A stretch of 64,000 nt of DNA from an uncultured Pelagibacteraceae bacterium (GCA_902615435.1 CACMOZ010000002.1:108192-172191), one strand, 5' to 3'; counted from the first letter of the stretch, positions 36,354-45,439 are shown. Notes: generated from the sequence alone by a model not told the origin. Translations and numbers: made by a program.

Positions 36354-37057
36354 AATCTTTTTAAGTTTTTTTTCTTTATTCTAATGATTTCTGTCTTGTA
36401 TTTCATTAGAAAAATTAGCGCACAATACAATATTAAGACAAAAAACATTAACAATAATGGCGTTAACATAGAAGAATGGATTGAGCTCTCTCCAGTTAAC
36501 TTAATACTGGCAGGTTGATGAAGTGTATTCCACCAATCAACCGAGTACTTAATTATAGGAACATTGATTAAACCTATTATCGCAATAATACTAGAAATTT
36601 TGTTTGCTTTGTTTTCATCTGAAATAAATTTGTGAGTTGAGATAAATCCAATATAAAAAAGAGCAAGGATAAACATTGATGTTATTCGAGCATCCCAAGC
36701 CCACCATGTTCCCCATGTTGGTTGACCCCAAATAGAGCCTGTAACCAATGCTAGACAGGTAAACATTAATCCTATCGGAGCGATGCTTTTAGTTATTAAT
36801 TTAATATTTTTAATTTTAAAAATAAAGTGTGCAATGGATAATATGGCAATTGAAGAAAAAGAAGCTAAACCAATCCATGCTGAGGGAACATGTACATACA
36901 TTATTCTTACACTATCTCCCTGCAAATAATCAGGCGGTGAAAAAATTAAAGCAAAGGAAAGTGCAACTAAGAGTAAAATAAAGAATATTGAATTAATAAA
37001 TCTAATTAATTTCTCAATCCAATAAAATATATTGCTTAAGTTTAAAATTTTTAACAT
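36350..37057 (-). CDS. ccmC: heme exporter membrane protein CcmC
   Basis: This 235-residue six-helix protein has the WWD motif WGQPTWGTWWAWDARITS near residue 113 and the conserved MYVHVPSAWIGLASF near residue 53, containing a heme-ligand His. It delivers heme to CcmE. It is the first gene of ccmCDEFGH; ccmA and ccmB are not in the window. No Shine-Dalgarno sequence is visible, and the start codon directly follows the 3' side of a long rod-like structure. Confidence 0.94.
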   Translation of the reverse strand: MLKILNLSNIFYWIEKLIRFINSIFFILLLVALSFALIFSPPDYLQGDSVRIMYVHVPSAWIGLASFSSIAILSIAHFIFKIKNIKLITKSIAPIGLMFTCLALVTGSIWGQPTWGTWWAWDARITSMFILALFYIGFISTHKFISDENKANKISSIIAIIGLINVPIIKYSVDWWNTLHQPASIKLTGESSIHSSMLTPLLLMFFVLILYCALIFLMKYKTEIIRIKKKNLKRL

Positions 37058-37195
37058 CAGACTTTAACTACTATAATATTTTTTTTATGGGAAGTTATAT
37101 TATGGGCCCAACTGAGAATTAGGAGGGAGTATAACTAAAGAAGTTTATCCTCAATTGGGCTAAAACATAAATATTTTATAGATTCTCTGTGTCTG
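37058..37195 (-). promoter_or_regulatory. rod-like structured element upstream of ccmC (possible leader RNA)
   Basis: The intergenic stretch between hspQ and ccmC folds on the minus strand into nested stems. These are CAGAC/GTCTG (37191-37195 with 37058-37062), an A/T-rich CTATA..TATTT stem (37169-37181 with 37071-37081), and GCCCAATTGAG/CTCAGTTGGGC (37150-37160 with 37106-37116). The last is fully paired with one G-U on the minus strand but would have a C-A mismatch on the plus strand, pointing to a minus-strand RNA. Inside are AGGA/TCCT and a small AAC-type hairpin. The element abuts the ccmC start codon. No known riboswitch or 6S family is recognised with confidence. Confidence 0.5.
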
Positions 37196-37234
37196 AGGTT
37201 TGAATAAAAATTGTTAAATTTTAGGCAAAAAATA

Positions 37235-37558
37235 TTAGTTGGATATTTTATGGTAACTTGAGCCTTTTTTCCCTGAAAAGATCTCTTCTATAAGTGGGTG
37301 CTTAACTGGTTCTTTTGACTGATCCAAAAGAAGATTTTGTTCAGAAACATACGCTTCATATGTAACCTCATTGCTCTCAGCAAGTAGGTGATAAAATGGT
37401 TGATCCTTTCTTGGTCTAACATCCTTCGGGATAGACTGATACCATTCCTCTGAATTATTAAATTCAAAATCCACATCATAAATTACGCCCCTGAAATCGA
37501 AGTGCCTGTGTTTGACTACCTCGCCGATGGAAAATTTTGCTGTATTACTTGCGCCCAT
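37235..37558 (-). CDS. hspQ: heat shock protein HspQ/hemimethylated-DNA-binding-domain protein
   Basis: This 107-residue YccV/HspQ-fold protein has AKFSIGEVVKHRHFDFRGVI at residues 7-26, RPRKDQPFYHLLAE near residue 48 and YEAYVSEQNLL near residue 67, all typical of the family. In enterobacteria HspQ affects stability of mutant DnaA and Lon specificity; the role in this organism is unknown. It is a single gene between the ccmC upstream element and the divergent yciB. Confidence 0.88.
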   Translation of the reverse strand: MGASNTAKFSIGEVVKHRHFDFRGVIYDVDFEFNNSEEWYQSIPKDVRPRKDQPFYHLLAESNEVTYEAYVSEQNLLLDQSKEPVKHPLIEEIFSGKKGSSYHKISN

Positions 37559-37634
37559 ACCAAATAGTTAATAATTTTTATTCAGAAATCAATATCTAAT
37601 TTAATAAAATTTTATTATATGCTAATAATTGTTT

Positions 37635-38180
37635 GTGAATAAGTCGTTTTTAAAATTTATTACAGACTTTGGCCCATTATTAATTTTTTTTACTATTTAC
37701 TATAAAAGTGGCAATAATCTAAGTGCAGCTATTCCTCCATTAATTATTTCAACATTAATAGCAGTGACTATCATGTATTTTGTTGAAAAAAAAATTCCAT
37801 ATGTACCTTTAATTGGTGCTGTAGTGATTTCTTTATTTGGCGGTTTAACATTATATTTCAATAATCCGATTTTTATTTACATGAAACCAACAATAGTAAA
37901 TTTAATATTTGCGACTATTCTTCTTGTGAGTAAATCTTTTTTTAATAGAAATTTTTTAAAACTTTTTTTGCAGACTGCATTTCAATTAAATGAGGAAGGA
38001 TGGGAAAAACTTAATTCAAGATGGGCTTATTTTTTTATATTTTTAGCTTTATTAAATGAAGTTGTCTGGCGAACTCAGCCTGAAGCAACTTGGGTTAACT
38101 TTAAAGTTTGGGGAATGTTGCCAATTACAATAATTTTTACTGCGATGCAGTTGCCACTAATAAATAGGTATAAGTTATGA
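37635..38180 (+). CDS. yciB: intracellular septation protein A family (YciB/IspZ)
   Basis: This inner-membrane protein of about 181 residues has five or so spans. Conserved segments are FLKFITDFGPLLIFF at the N-terminus, QTAFQLNEEGWEKLNSRWA near residue 118, and ALLNEVVWR near residue 140. GTG at 37635 is chosen as start because an extended -10 sequence (TGCTAATAA) ends 6 nt upstream; TTG at 37629 would add two residues. YciB proteins affect cell-envelope synthesis and division. The stop overlaps the DUF2794 start by 4 nt. Confidence 0.88.
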   Translation: MNKSFLKFITDFGPLLIFFTIYYKSGNNLSAAIPPLIISTLIAVTIMYFVEKKIPYVPLIGAVVISLFGGLTLYFNNPIFIYMKPTIVNLIFATILLVSKSFFNRNFLKLFLQTAFQLNEEGWEKLNSRWAYFFIFLALLNEVVWRTQPEATWVNFKVWGMLPITIIFTAMQLPLINRYKL

Positions 38181-38524
38181 ATAAAATAAGACTAGTAGTT
38201 AATAATGAGTCTAAAAGAAATGAAAAAGAAAAATTTTTTATTAAAAAAGAATTACAAAGTATTTTAAATTTGTATGCAAAAATGGTTTCAAACGGTTCAT
38301 GGAAAGATTATTCGTTTACTTCTAGTATAAAAGAAGTTTCATTCGATGTTTATCAAAGAGCTTCTGAGAAACCTGTTTTAAGAATTTTAAAGAATCTTAA
38401 ACCAAAATATTTTAATGAAAAATTTCTTATTAAGGATAAAAATGGATCAGTTCTCAAAAAATCTGAAAATTTAAATCAGCTGATTAGTAAAACAAGTTGG
38501 AATAAATTAAAATTAGTTAAGTAA
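38177..38524 (+). CDS. DUF2794-like protein
   Basis: This 115-residue, basic, soluble protein is translationally coupled to yciB. The central part (YAKMVSNGSWKDYSF, then VSFDVYQRASEKPVLRILK) matches the pattern of the short alphaproteobacterial DUF2794 family, where the sequence usually reads as a GxWRDY followed by a beta-strand repeat. No function is known for the family. It ends at the base adjacent to the convergent BI-1 gene. Confidence 0.65.
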   Translation: MNKIRLVVNNESKRNEKEKFFIKKELQSILNLYAKMVSNGSWKDYSFTSSIKEVSFDVYQRASEKPVLRILKNLKPKYFNEKFLIKDKNGSVLKKSENLNQLISKTSWNKLKLVK

Positions 38525-39277
38525 TTATCTTCTTTGACCGAAAAGTCTTAAAAGCATTATAAATAGATTGATAAAGTCTAAGTATAATGTCAGAGCGCCC
38601 ATGACAGCTTTTTTACCAATCATCTCTCCGCTATCACTTACTAAATACATGTTTTTTATTTTTTGAGTATCGTAAGCTGTTAAACCCACAAAAACTAATA
38701 CACCAATTATAGAAATTACAAAGTACATCATTGTGGATTTCATAAAAATATTTACCAATGATGCGATTATAATTCCGAAAAGACCCATCATTAAAAAAGA
38801 TCCTAATTTGGTTAAATCTCTCTTAGTAGTATAACCATAAATACTCATTGCACCGAATGTTCCTGCAGTTATAAAGAAAACTCTAGTTATGCTTGCTCCA
38901 GTGTATATCAAAAATATTGATGAAAGCGATGCGCCCATTAGTGCTGCGAATATCCAAAATGTAGTTTGAGCTTTAGCTGCGGACATTTTTGCAATTCCAA
39001 AACTCATATAGAAAACTACTGCTAAAGGAGCCAACATGATCACCCATTTAAGACCTGAAGCGTAAATTGTATTTCCAAAATTTGTTAAACCAATGATCTG
39101 CCCTTCACTTGAAGTTACAACAGCCATTTTGAAAAATGCTAGAGCTATAAAACCTGTCAATAAAACACCAGAAGCCATGTAGTTATAGACTTTGAGCATG
39201 TAAGAACGTAAACCTTGATCTATTATTGCTTCGGAGGCTGATGATCTTACAGTTGATGTTTGTTTGTTAAATTCCAT
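38525..39277 (-). CDS. Bax inhibitor-1/YccA family membrane protein
   Basis: This 250-residue protein has seven predicted spans. Family hallmarks are YMASGVLLTGFIALA near residue 32, IYGYTTKRDLTKLGSFLMMG near residue 145, and GLTAYDTQKIKNMY near residue 197. Bacterial members are proton- or calcium-leak-type channels or FtsH-associated regulators (YccA); which applies is unclear. A TTGAAA-N16-TATATA-N6-ATG arrangement suggests a leaderless transcript. Confidence 0.9.
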   Translation of the reverse strand: MEFNKQTSTVRSSASEAIIDQGLRSYMLKVYNYMASGVLLTGFIALAFFKMAVVTSSEGQIIGLTNFGNTIYASGLKWVIMLAPLAVVFYMSFGIAKMSAAKAQTTFWIFAALMGASLSSIFLIYTGASITRVFFITAGTFGAMSIYGYTTKRDLTKLGSFLMMGLFGIIIASLVNIFMKSTMMYFVISIIGVLVFVGLTAYDTQKIKNMYLVSDSGEMIGKKAVMGALTLYLDFINLFIMLLRLFGQRR

Positions 39278-39283
39278 ACTTTA

Positions 39284-39311
39284 TATATATGTTTTTTTAA
39301 AAACTTTTCAA
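39284..39311 (-). promoter_or_regulatory. candidate promoter of the BI-1 family gene
   Basis: On the minus strand TTGAAA (39306-39311) and TATATA (39284-39289) are 16 bp apart, with 6 nt between the -10 box and the ATG. The A/T alternation makes the exact -10 register uncertain. Confidence 0.45.
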
Positions 39312-39321
39312 TAGTCAAAAA

Positions 39322-39350
39322 TTGACCTAAAAAAGAGCCATAAATATTAA
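39322..39350 (+). promoter_or_regulatory. candidate promoter of the aldo/keto reductase gene
   Basis: TTGACC (39322-39327), 17-bp spacer, TATTAA (39345-39350), then 5 nt to the ATG at 39356; transcription would begin at or next to the start codon. Confidence 0.55.
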
Positions 39351-39355
39351 TTTTT

Positions 39356-40393
39356 ATGAAATTTAGAAAACTTGGAACCACTGATATTGATGTAAGTTTA
39401 ATTTGCCTCGGCACAATGACATGGGGAACTCAGAATACTGAAAAAGATGCTTTTGAGCAGATGGACTACGCGGTATCCCAAGGAATAAATTTTTTTGATA
39501 CTGCAGAAATTTACTCTGTGCCACCAACTCCTGACTCTTACGGTAAAACAGAGGTAATGATTGGCAATTGGTTCGAAAAAAGAAAAAATAGAGATAAAAT
39601 TATTTTAGCTTCCAAAGTTGCTGGGCCAGGATGTGACTGGATAAGAGGTGGAGGTAATAATTTTGATGTAAAGAAAATTGGCGAAGCTATTGATGGTAGC
39701 TTAAAAAGATTAAAAACAGATTATATTGACTTATATCAACTACATTGGCCCGAACGTTCTACAAACTTCTTTGGAAGAAGAGACTATCTATTTAACAATA
39801 AAGAGGGAAATTGGAATAGTTTTGAAAGTATACTTGAGGCTTTAGAAAAATATATAAAGAGTGGCAAGATTCGGCATATCGGTATGTCTAATGAAACACC
39901 ATATGGATTATCTAGGTATCTTGAAATCTCAAAAAATAAAGGTGCTCCAAGAATGATGTCAGTACAAAATCCATATAATTTAGTGAACCGAACTTACGAA
40001 ATAGGCATGTCAGAGATTTCTATTAGAGAGAAATGTGGCTTACTCGTTTATTATCCTCTTGCAGCAGGAGGATTATCTGGAAAATATAGGAATGGTAAAA
40101 TGCCTAAAGACTCAAGAATGGCACTTTTTAAAGGTTGGGAAAGACATTTAAATCCTTTAGCTATGCAAGCCTATGATAAATATTTTAACCTTGCTAAGGA
40201 TTTTAATCTGACAATGGTTCAGTTGGCTCAATCTTTTGTTAATTCTAGACCATTTGTAACAAGTAACATTATTGGAGCAACAACTATGGATCAATTAAAA
40301 GAGAATGTTGAGAGTATAAATATAGAATTTACAGATGCCATGATGGATAGAGTAAATGAAATCCATAACAACAACCCTAATCCATCACCTTAA
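39356..40393 (+). CDS. aldo/keto reductase (Tas-like)
   Basis: This 345-residue TIM-barrel NADPH-dependent oxidoreductase has the catalytic tetrad regions FDTAEIYSVP (Asp, Tyr) near residue 48, ILASKVAGP (Lys) near residue 84, and LYQLHWPER (His) near residue 124. The C-terminal IIGATTMDQLKENV contacts the cofactor. The long insertion after the His (NFFGRRDYLFNNKEGNWN) resembles E. coli Tas. The physiological substrate is unknown. It stands alone, divergent from the BI-1 gene. Confidence 0.88.
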   Translation: MKFRKLGTTDIDVSLICLGTMTWGTQNTEKDAFEQMDYAVSQGINFFDTAEIYSVPPTPDSYGKTEVMIGNWFEKRKNRDKIILASKVAGPGCDWIRGGGNNFDVKKIGEAIDGSLKRLKTDYIDLYQLHWPERSTNFFGRRDYLFNNKEGNWNSFESILEALEKYIKSGKIRHIGMSNETPYGLSRYLEISKNKGAPRMMSVQNPYNLVNRTYEIGMSEISIREKCGLLVYYPLAAGGLSGKYRNGKMPKDSRMALFKGWERHLNPLAMQAYDKYFNLAKDFNLTMVQLAQSFVNSRPFVTSNIIGATTMDQLKENVESINIEFTDAMMDRVNEIHNNNPNPSP

Positions 40394-40434
40394 TCGAGCG
40401 TTGAAATCAGATTAATTTAGTATAAAAACGAACT

Positions 40435-40935
40435 ATGGTGGTCAAAAAATTTTTTTTTATAGTTATTTTTGCAATCTTTTCTTTAAATGCTTTTGCTAAT
40501 ACGCCTAGATCAACTGGTAAATATAAAAATTGGGAGAGTTTTGTTGCAGAGTCAGAAAAGGGTAAAATTTGTTTTGCTCAAACTATTCCTACAAAAAGAG
40601 CTCCGGGAGCAATTCAAAGGGAGCAATCTAAGTTGTTTGTGACTTTTAGACCTGGCGAGAATATTAAAGATGAAGTTAGCATTACAAGTGGCCACGATTA
40701 TAAAAGCTCAACTGTTACTGCTAGCTCAGGAAAAAAAAGGTACTCCTTTTTTTCTCAGAAAAATTTCGCTTGGTTATTAGATGACCAAGAAGAAAAAAAT
40801 TTTATCAAATTAATGAAAAGAGCAACAAATCTTATTGTTAAAGCTAGAACAATCAAAGGTGCTGAAACTACTGACCATTATTCAATGATGGGATTTACAA
40901 AAGCGTATAACACTGCAAAAAAAACCTGCGGGTAA
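40435..40935 (+). CDS. invasion-associated locus B (IalB)-like secreted protein
   Basis: This 166-residue protein has a signal peptide (hydrophobic residues 5-21, ending NAFA). A domain follows with YKNWESFVAESEKGKICFAQ near residue 30 and a final Cys near the C-terminus, the pattern of IalB-like periplasmic proteins common in alphaproteobacteria. The two Cys residues may form a disulfide. Function is unknown outside Bartonella. It abuts argG with no spacer. TATAAA lies 8 nt before the ATG. Confidence 0.7.
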   Translation: MVVKKFFFIVIFAIFSLNAFANTPRSTGKYKNWESFVAESEKGKICFAQTIPTKRAPGAIQREQSKLFVTFRPGENIKDEVSITSGHDYKSSTVTASSGKKRYSFFSQKNFAWLLDDQEEKNFIKLMKRATNLIVKARTIKGAETTDHYSMMGFTKAYNTAKKTCG

Positions 40936-42120
40936 ATGAAAAAAATTGTATTAGCCTATTCTGGCGGACTAGATACTTCAATTATTTTAAGATGGCTACA
41001 AGAAAATTATAAAGCAGAAGTAATTGCCTACACTTCAGATATCGGTCAAGAAATTAATAGAAAAAAAATTATTACTAATGCTAAACGTCTTGGTGTAAAA
41101 AAAATAATAATCGAAGATTTAAGAAAAATTTTTGTAAAAGATTACGTCTTCCCAATGATAAGAGCACATGCTGTTTATGAAGGTGTTTATTTGCTTGGTA
41201 CCTCAATTGCAAGACCTTTAATTGCTAAAAGACAAATTGCCATTGCGAAAAAATTTAAGGCTTACGCTGTATCTCATGGAGCTACAGGTAAAGGTAATGA
41301 TCAAGTTAGGTTTGAACTTGGCTATGCTTTTTTTGGTAGAAAAAAAATTAAAACTATTGCGCCGTGGAGAGAATGGAAACTTCAATCTAGAGCAGATTTA
41401 ATTAAATATGCAAAAAAAAATAATATTCCAATTCCAAAAGATAAAAAAGGTGCACCACCTTTCTCTGTTGATGATAATATTTTTCATACTTCTACTGAAG
41501 GAAAGGTATTAGAAAATCCTAAAAATTTTGCACCAGAATTTATTTTTCAAAGGACCATTTCACCGGAAAAAGCTCCAAACAAAAAAACAAAAGTAAAAAT
41601 TACTTTTAAAAATAGTGATCCAATTGCTGTTAATGGAAAAAAATTAAGGCCTGATAAACTTTTAGATAAATTGAATATTATTGCTGGGAAAAATGGCATT
41701 GGAAGAGTAGATCTTGTTGAAAATAGATTTATTGGTATTAAATCAAGAGGTGTTTACGAAACACCTGGTGGGACTTTGTTATATGTTGCACATAGAGCAA
41801 TTGAGTCGGTGACTTTAGATAAAAAAACAGCCCACGATAAAGAAAGGATTATGCCTGAGTATGCTGAATTAGTTTACAATGGATATTGGTTTTCAAAAAA
41901 AAGAGTTAAACTTCAAAAGATAATTGACAAAAAGAGAGATCAAGTCTCTGGCGAAATAGTTTTGAGCTTATACAAGGGAAATATAATAATTCTCTCAAGG
42001 AAAACTAAAAACAAAGCATATTCAATGAAAAAAGTTTCTTTTGAAGAAAATAAAACCTTTAATAAAAAAAAAGTTGAAAATTTCATAAAATTTCATTCTA
42101 AACAGTTAAATAAAGGTTAA
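40936..42120 (+). CDS. argG: argininosuccinate synthase
   Basis: This 394-residue enzyme makes argininosuccinate from citrulline and aspartate. The PP-loop ATP site is AYSGGLDTSI at residues 7-16. GATGKGNDQVRFE near residue 116 and the PWREW segment near residue 143 are family hallmarks. It starts immediately after the IalB-like gene, so both are likely on one transcript. argH is not in the window. Confidence 0.96.
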   Translation: MKKIVLAYSGGLDTSIILRWLQENYKAEVIAYTSDIGQEINRKKIITNAKRLGVKKIIIEDLRKIFVKDYVFPMIRAHAVYEGVYLLGTSIARPLIAKRQIAIAKKFKAYAVSHGATGKGNDQVRFELGYAFFGRKKIKTIAPWREWKLQSRADLIKYAKKNNIPIPKDKKGAPPFSVDDNIFHTSTEGKVLENPKNFAPEFIFQRTISPEKAPNKKTKVKITFKNSDPIAVNGKKLRPDKLLDKLNIIAGKNGIGRVDLVENRFIGIKSRGVYETPGGTLLYVAHRAIESVTLDKKTAHDKERIMPEYAELVYNGYWFSKKRVKLQKIIDKKRDQVSGEIVLSLYKGNIIILSRKTKNKAYSMKKVSFEENKTFNKKKVENFIKFHSKQLNKG

Positions 42121-42142
42121 ATCTTTGATACAATATTAAAAG

Positions 42143-42529
42143 ATGAACAATTCGATTCGAAATATTCAACTAGTTGCTGTTGTGGTTGTCTTAATCTCAA
42201 CAATTATTGCTTTCTTTTTAGAGATGAAAGAAATGTACGACAATAGAGATATTACGTTGGCAGACCTGCTTTTGATGTTCATCTACATAGAAGTTATCGG
42301 ATTAGTTAGATCTTATTGGGAAACAAGAGCTGTTAGAATTACTTATCCCTTGGTAATTGCAATAACAGCTTTAGCTCGATTTATTATATTACAAGATAAA
42401 GAAAGTGACCCGACTAACTTAATTTATATATCTGTCGCAATTTTAATTGTGGCCTTAGCTACTGTAATAATTAGATTTAGAAATAGTAGGTACTTAAAAA
42501 TTGATAAATCAAAATCTAACGAGCTTTAA
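42143..42529 (+). CDS. PsiE-like membrane protein
   Basis: This 128-residue protein has four predicted helices and matches the phosphate-starvation-inducible PsiE pattern: LLMFIYIEVIGLVRSYWE near residue 43, ITYPLVIAITALARFIIL near residue 69, and a final IIRFRNSRYLK. Function of the family is unknown. TACAAT lies 8 nt before the ATG. The 3' end overlaps folD on the other strand by 14 nt. Confidence 0.75.
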   Translation: MNNSIRNIQLVAVVVVLISTIIAFFLEMKEMYDNRDITLADLLLMFIYIEVIGLVRSYWETRAVRITYPLVIAITALARFIILQDKESDPTNLIYISVAILIVALATVIIRFRNSRYLKIDKSKSNEL

Positions 42530-43355
42530 AACAATCTAAGGTATTTTTTAGCAAACAAGCAATAGTCATTGGTCCTACCCCACCAGGTACCGGAGTTATA
42601 GCTTTAGATTTCTCTTTTACTTTATCAAAGTCAACATCCCCTACAATTTCATCTCCCACTTTATTTATTCCTACGTCAATAATTATTGAGTTTTTTTTTA
42701 CCCAATCTTCTTTTACTAATTTAGCTACTCCAACTGCAGCAACTAGAATATCAGCCTTTAAACATTCTTGTTTTAAATCTTTAGTTTTTGAATGAACAAT
42801 TGTAACTGTGCAATTTTCTTTTAAAAGTAATTGAGCCATAGGTTTGCCATTTAAATTTGATCTACCAATGATAACCGCGTGTTTTCCTGATAAATTTTTT
42901 TCAACTTTTTTTATTAAATACAAGCATCCTAAAGGCGTGCAAGGAACTAAAGCATTATGTCCAGATGAAAGGTTGCCAACATTCATGGGATGAAATCCGT
43001 CTACATCTTTTTTAGGACTTACAGCATTTATAATTTTTTCCTTACTAATTTGAGGAGGCAAAGGTAGTTGAACTAGTATACCAGAAACATCGATATCATT
43101 ATTAAGGTCTTCAATCTTTTTTAAAACCTCTTCCTCTTTAACTTCTTTTGAGTATCTGACAACATTTGAATTAATTCCGACTTCTTTGGCACTTTTTTCT
43201 TTGTTCTTAACGTAAATCTGGCTTGGCGCAAAATCACCAATTAATATAACGGTTAATCCAGGAACTCTGTTGTTTTTAGATTTTATCGACTCAATTTCTT
43301 TTTTAATCTCTTGTCTTAAAATTTCAGCTTCTTTTTTTCCATCAATAATCATCAT
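42516..43355 (-). CDS. folD: methylenetetrahydrofolate dehydrogenase/cyclohydrolase
   Basis: This 279-residue bifunctional enzyme of one-carbon metabolism interconverts methylene-, methenyl- and formyl-THF. Conserved segments are the catalytic Lys in SQIYVKNKEKSAKEVGI near residue 55, GILVQLPLPPQI near residue 94, DVDGFHPMNVG near residue 117, the NADP site VIIGRSNLNGKPMAQLL near residue 158, and TPVPGGVGPMT near the C-terminus. It shares one base with the yggT stop. Confidence 0.96.
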   Translation of the reverse strand: MMIIDGKKEAEILRQEIKKEIESIKSKNNRVPGLTVILIGDFAPSQIYVKNKEKSAKEVGINSNVVRYSKEVKEEEVLKKIEDLNNDIDVSGILVQLPLPPQISKEKIINAVSPKKDVDGFHPMNVGNLSSGHNALVPCTPLGCLYLIKKVEKNLSGKHAVIIGRSNLNGKPMAQLLLKENCTVTIVHSKTKDLKQECLKADILVAAVGVAKLVKEDWVKKNSIIIDVGINKVGDEIVGDVDFDKVKEKSKAITPVPGGVGPMTIACLLKNTLDCFKAR

Positions 43356-43645
43356 TAAAATAAACTTGGGGCAAACATTTCAAAAATAAAATTTCTTAAA
43401 AACATTAGTGCTAAAATTAATATTACAGGAGAAATATCTATCGAACCTAAGTTAGGCAGAAATCGTCTAATATAGTTTAAAGGTGGAGCAGTTAATCTGT
43501 AAGAAAAATCAAGAACTGCGTAAACAAACCTGTTTCCAGTGTTTAAAATGTTGAAAGCAACTAACCAACTTATAATTGCGTTGATGATTAATATCCAAAT
43601 GTAAAGAGTAATTATATTATCAAACAGTATTAAAACTGACTTCAT
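43355..43645 (-). CDS. YggT family membrane protein
   Basis: This 96-residue protein has two hydrophobic segments. The YggT hallmark is visible as LTAPPLNYIRRFLPNLGSIDISPVILI-type spacing: RLTAPPLNYIRRFLP near residue 50, then DISPVILILAL. YggT proteins are linked to envelope or osmotic tolerance but poorly understood. It overlaps the mechanosensitive channel gene by 4 nt and folD by 1 nt. Confidence 0.85.
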   Translation of the reverse strand: MKSVLILFDNIITLYIWILIINAIISWLVAFNILNTGNRFVYAVLDFSYRLTAPPLNYIRRFLPNLGSIDISPVILILALMFLRNFIFEMFAPSLF

Positions 43646-44736
43646 GAATTTTTCTCCACATAAACCGATGTACTTGGGAACGCAAATGAAGCTTTATTTT
43701 TTTCTACAATGTTTTTAATCTCTAAAGCCAAAGTATCTTTTACATTTAGCCACTCTTGGAATTGTCTTGTTTTTGTAAAACAAATTAGTCTAATATCTAT
43801 AGAGCTTGCAGCAAATTGATCTATTTTAACTGATAACAAAGTGTCCTCAGATTTAACAAAATCATCATTTTTTTTAATATAGTCTTCAATTTCTTTTTTA
43901 ATATTTTTCAATTGTTCGCTAGTGGTTCGATATTCTAAGCCAATCATCCAATTAATTCTTCTATTTGTTGTTTGAGTATTATTAATCACTGCATTTTCAG
44001 CAAATTGAAAATTTGGAATTGTTGCTAGAGATTTATCAAATCTTCTTACTACAGTTGATCTAAAGCCGATACTCTCTACAGTTCCTTCAATTACTCCCTC
44101 TACAAAGATCCAATCACCAACTTGAAATCTTCTCTCAACTAAAACTAATATGCCTGAGATTAAGTTTTTAAATAAATCTTGAGCTCCAAGTGCAACCGCT
44201 ACACCAAATAAACCTAAACCAGCAATGATGGGGCCAATTTTTATTCCCCAAAGTTCGAGAACAGCTGCGGCTCCCAAAATGAAAATTAAAACTTTTATGG
44301 CTTTAATAATCCAATTTATTAAGTCTTTTGAAAGTAAACCTCCAACCGATTTGATAACTACTGATAAAGGTCCAATGACTTGATGGAATGTCCAAAATAT
44401 TAAAATAGTTATTAAAGATCGATTAATAGTTTCTAAAAATTCAGCAGCTTGGGTTTCGACTGTTAAATAACTTGTAGAAACAAAAAATCCTAAAACAACT
44501 GGAAAGAACTTTGCTGGTCCCTCCATTGAAAAAACTAGAGAGTTATCAAAGTTATTCGTAGACTTTGAAACATAATTTTCTAATCTTTTAACTACAAACT
44601 TGGAAAAAACGCCCCTTAAAAATAAAAAAAATAAAAAAATTAGTAATGCAATTATTATCTCAGAAATATTAACTCCAGATATGCCTTTGTTCCATACATC
44701 AAAAAACAAATTTTTAAAATTTTGTAGCACTTCCAT
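43642..44736 (-). CDS. MscS-type mechanosensitive ion channel
   Basis: This 364-residue protein has about four N-terminal membrane spans. The pore helix and beta domain core of MscS follow: IIAGLGLFGVAVALGAQDL near residue 170, NLISGILVLVERRFQVGDWI near residue 190, and EGTVESIGFRSTVVRRFD near residue 217. Such channels release solutes on hypo-osmotic shock. It follows hemD by 4 bp and is coupled to yggT. Confidence 0.9.
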   Translation of the reverse strand: MEVLQNFKNLFFDVWNKGISGVNISEIIIALLIFLFFLFLRGVFSKFVVKRLENYVSKSTNNFDNSLVFSMEGPAKFFPVVLGFFVSTSYLTVETQAAEFLETINRSLITILIFWTFHQVIGPLSVVIKSVGGLLSKDLINWIIKAIKVLIFILGAAAVLELWGIKIGPIIAGLGLFGVAVALGAQDLFKNLISGILVLVERRFQVGDWIFVEGVIEGTVESIGFRSTVVRRFDKSLATIPNFQFAENAVINNTQTTNRRINWMIGLEYRTTSEQLKNIKKEIEDYIKKNDDFVKSEDTLLSVKIDQFAASSIDIRLICFTKTRQFQEWLNVKDTLALEIKNIVEKNKASFAFPSTSVYVEKNS

Positions 44737-44740
44737 ATGT

Positions 44741-45439
44741 TTAAACTTTCAATTTTTCTAACTCTTCTCCTGGTTGGAAAACTTCTAATTTTTTCCATCC
44801 CAAATTTTTAAATACACTTAAAACTTTTTCACTTATACATAATACTCTAGAATCTGTCATCAACCCATTCAGGGAGTATTTTTTTACTATATCAATAAAA
44901 CTCTCGGCACTTCTTTTAGAATAAATAAAAATTATGTCAGGAGGATGATTGTTAATTATTTTGTTATTTTCTTCATTAAGATCAGTAATTTTTTCAGAAG
45001 TATAGTTGATAATCTTATCAATCTGAAATCCATCATTTTTAAGTTCGATGTCTAGATTAGAGGAGATATAATCACCACAGAAATAAGCAATAGATTTTTT
45101 TTTATCAATTTGATCAGAATTTAAAATAATATTTTTTAAAGCATTTATAGTTCCACCTGCAGAAATTGTATTGTGATATCCTTCTTGTCTTACAATTTTT
45201 TCTGTAATAGAGCCCACACAAAAACATAACTTATTATTATCTTGATTTTTCAACTTTAAATTTCTTATAGCGTTTGCACTTGTAAAAATAAACGCATCGT
45301 ATTTTTTTGCGTCTACTGGACTAGAGTTGGCTTCTGAAATCTTTAAAGTTGGGATGTGAACAATCTTATGGCCTAGAGAAAAAAGTTTTCCCATTAAGTC
45401 TTCTGAATCTATTAAAGGTCTTGTGATTAGAATATTCAT
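44741..45439 (-). CDS. hemD: uroporphyrinogen-III synthase
   Basis: This 232-residue, poorly conserved enzyme closes the tetrapyrrole ring. The N-terminal ILITRPLIDSEDL, FIFTSANAIRN near residue 51 and IFIYSKRSAESFI near residue 170 fit the two-lobed HemD fold. The 4-nt overlap with hemC makes the assignment secure by context. Confidence 0.88.
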   Translation of the reverse strand: MNILITRPLIDSEDLMGKLFSLGHKIVHIPTLKISEANSSPVDAKKYDAFIFTSANAIRNLKLKNQDNNKLCFCVGSITEKIVRQEGYHNTISAGGTINALKNIILNSDQIDKKKSIAYFCGDYISSNLDIELKNDGFQIDKIINYTSEKITDLNEENNKIINNHPPDIIFIYSKRSAESFIDIVKKYSLNGLMTDSRVLCISEKVLSVFKNLGWKKLEVFQPGEELEKLKV

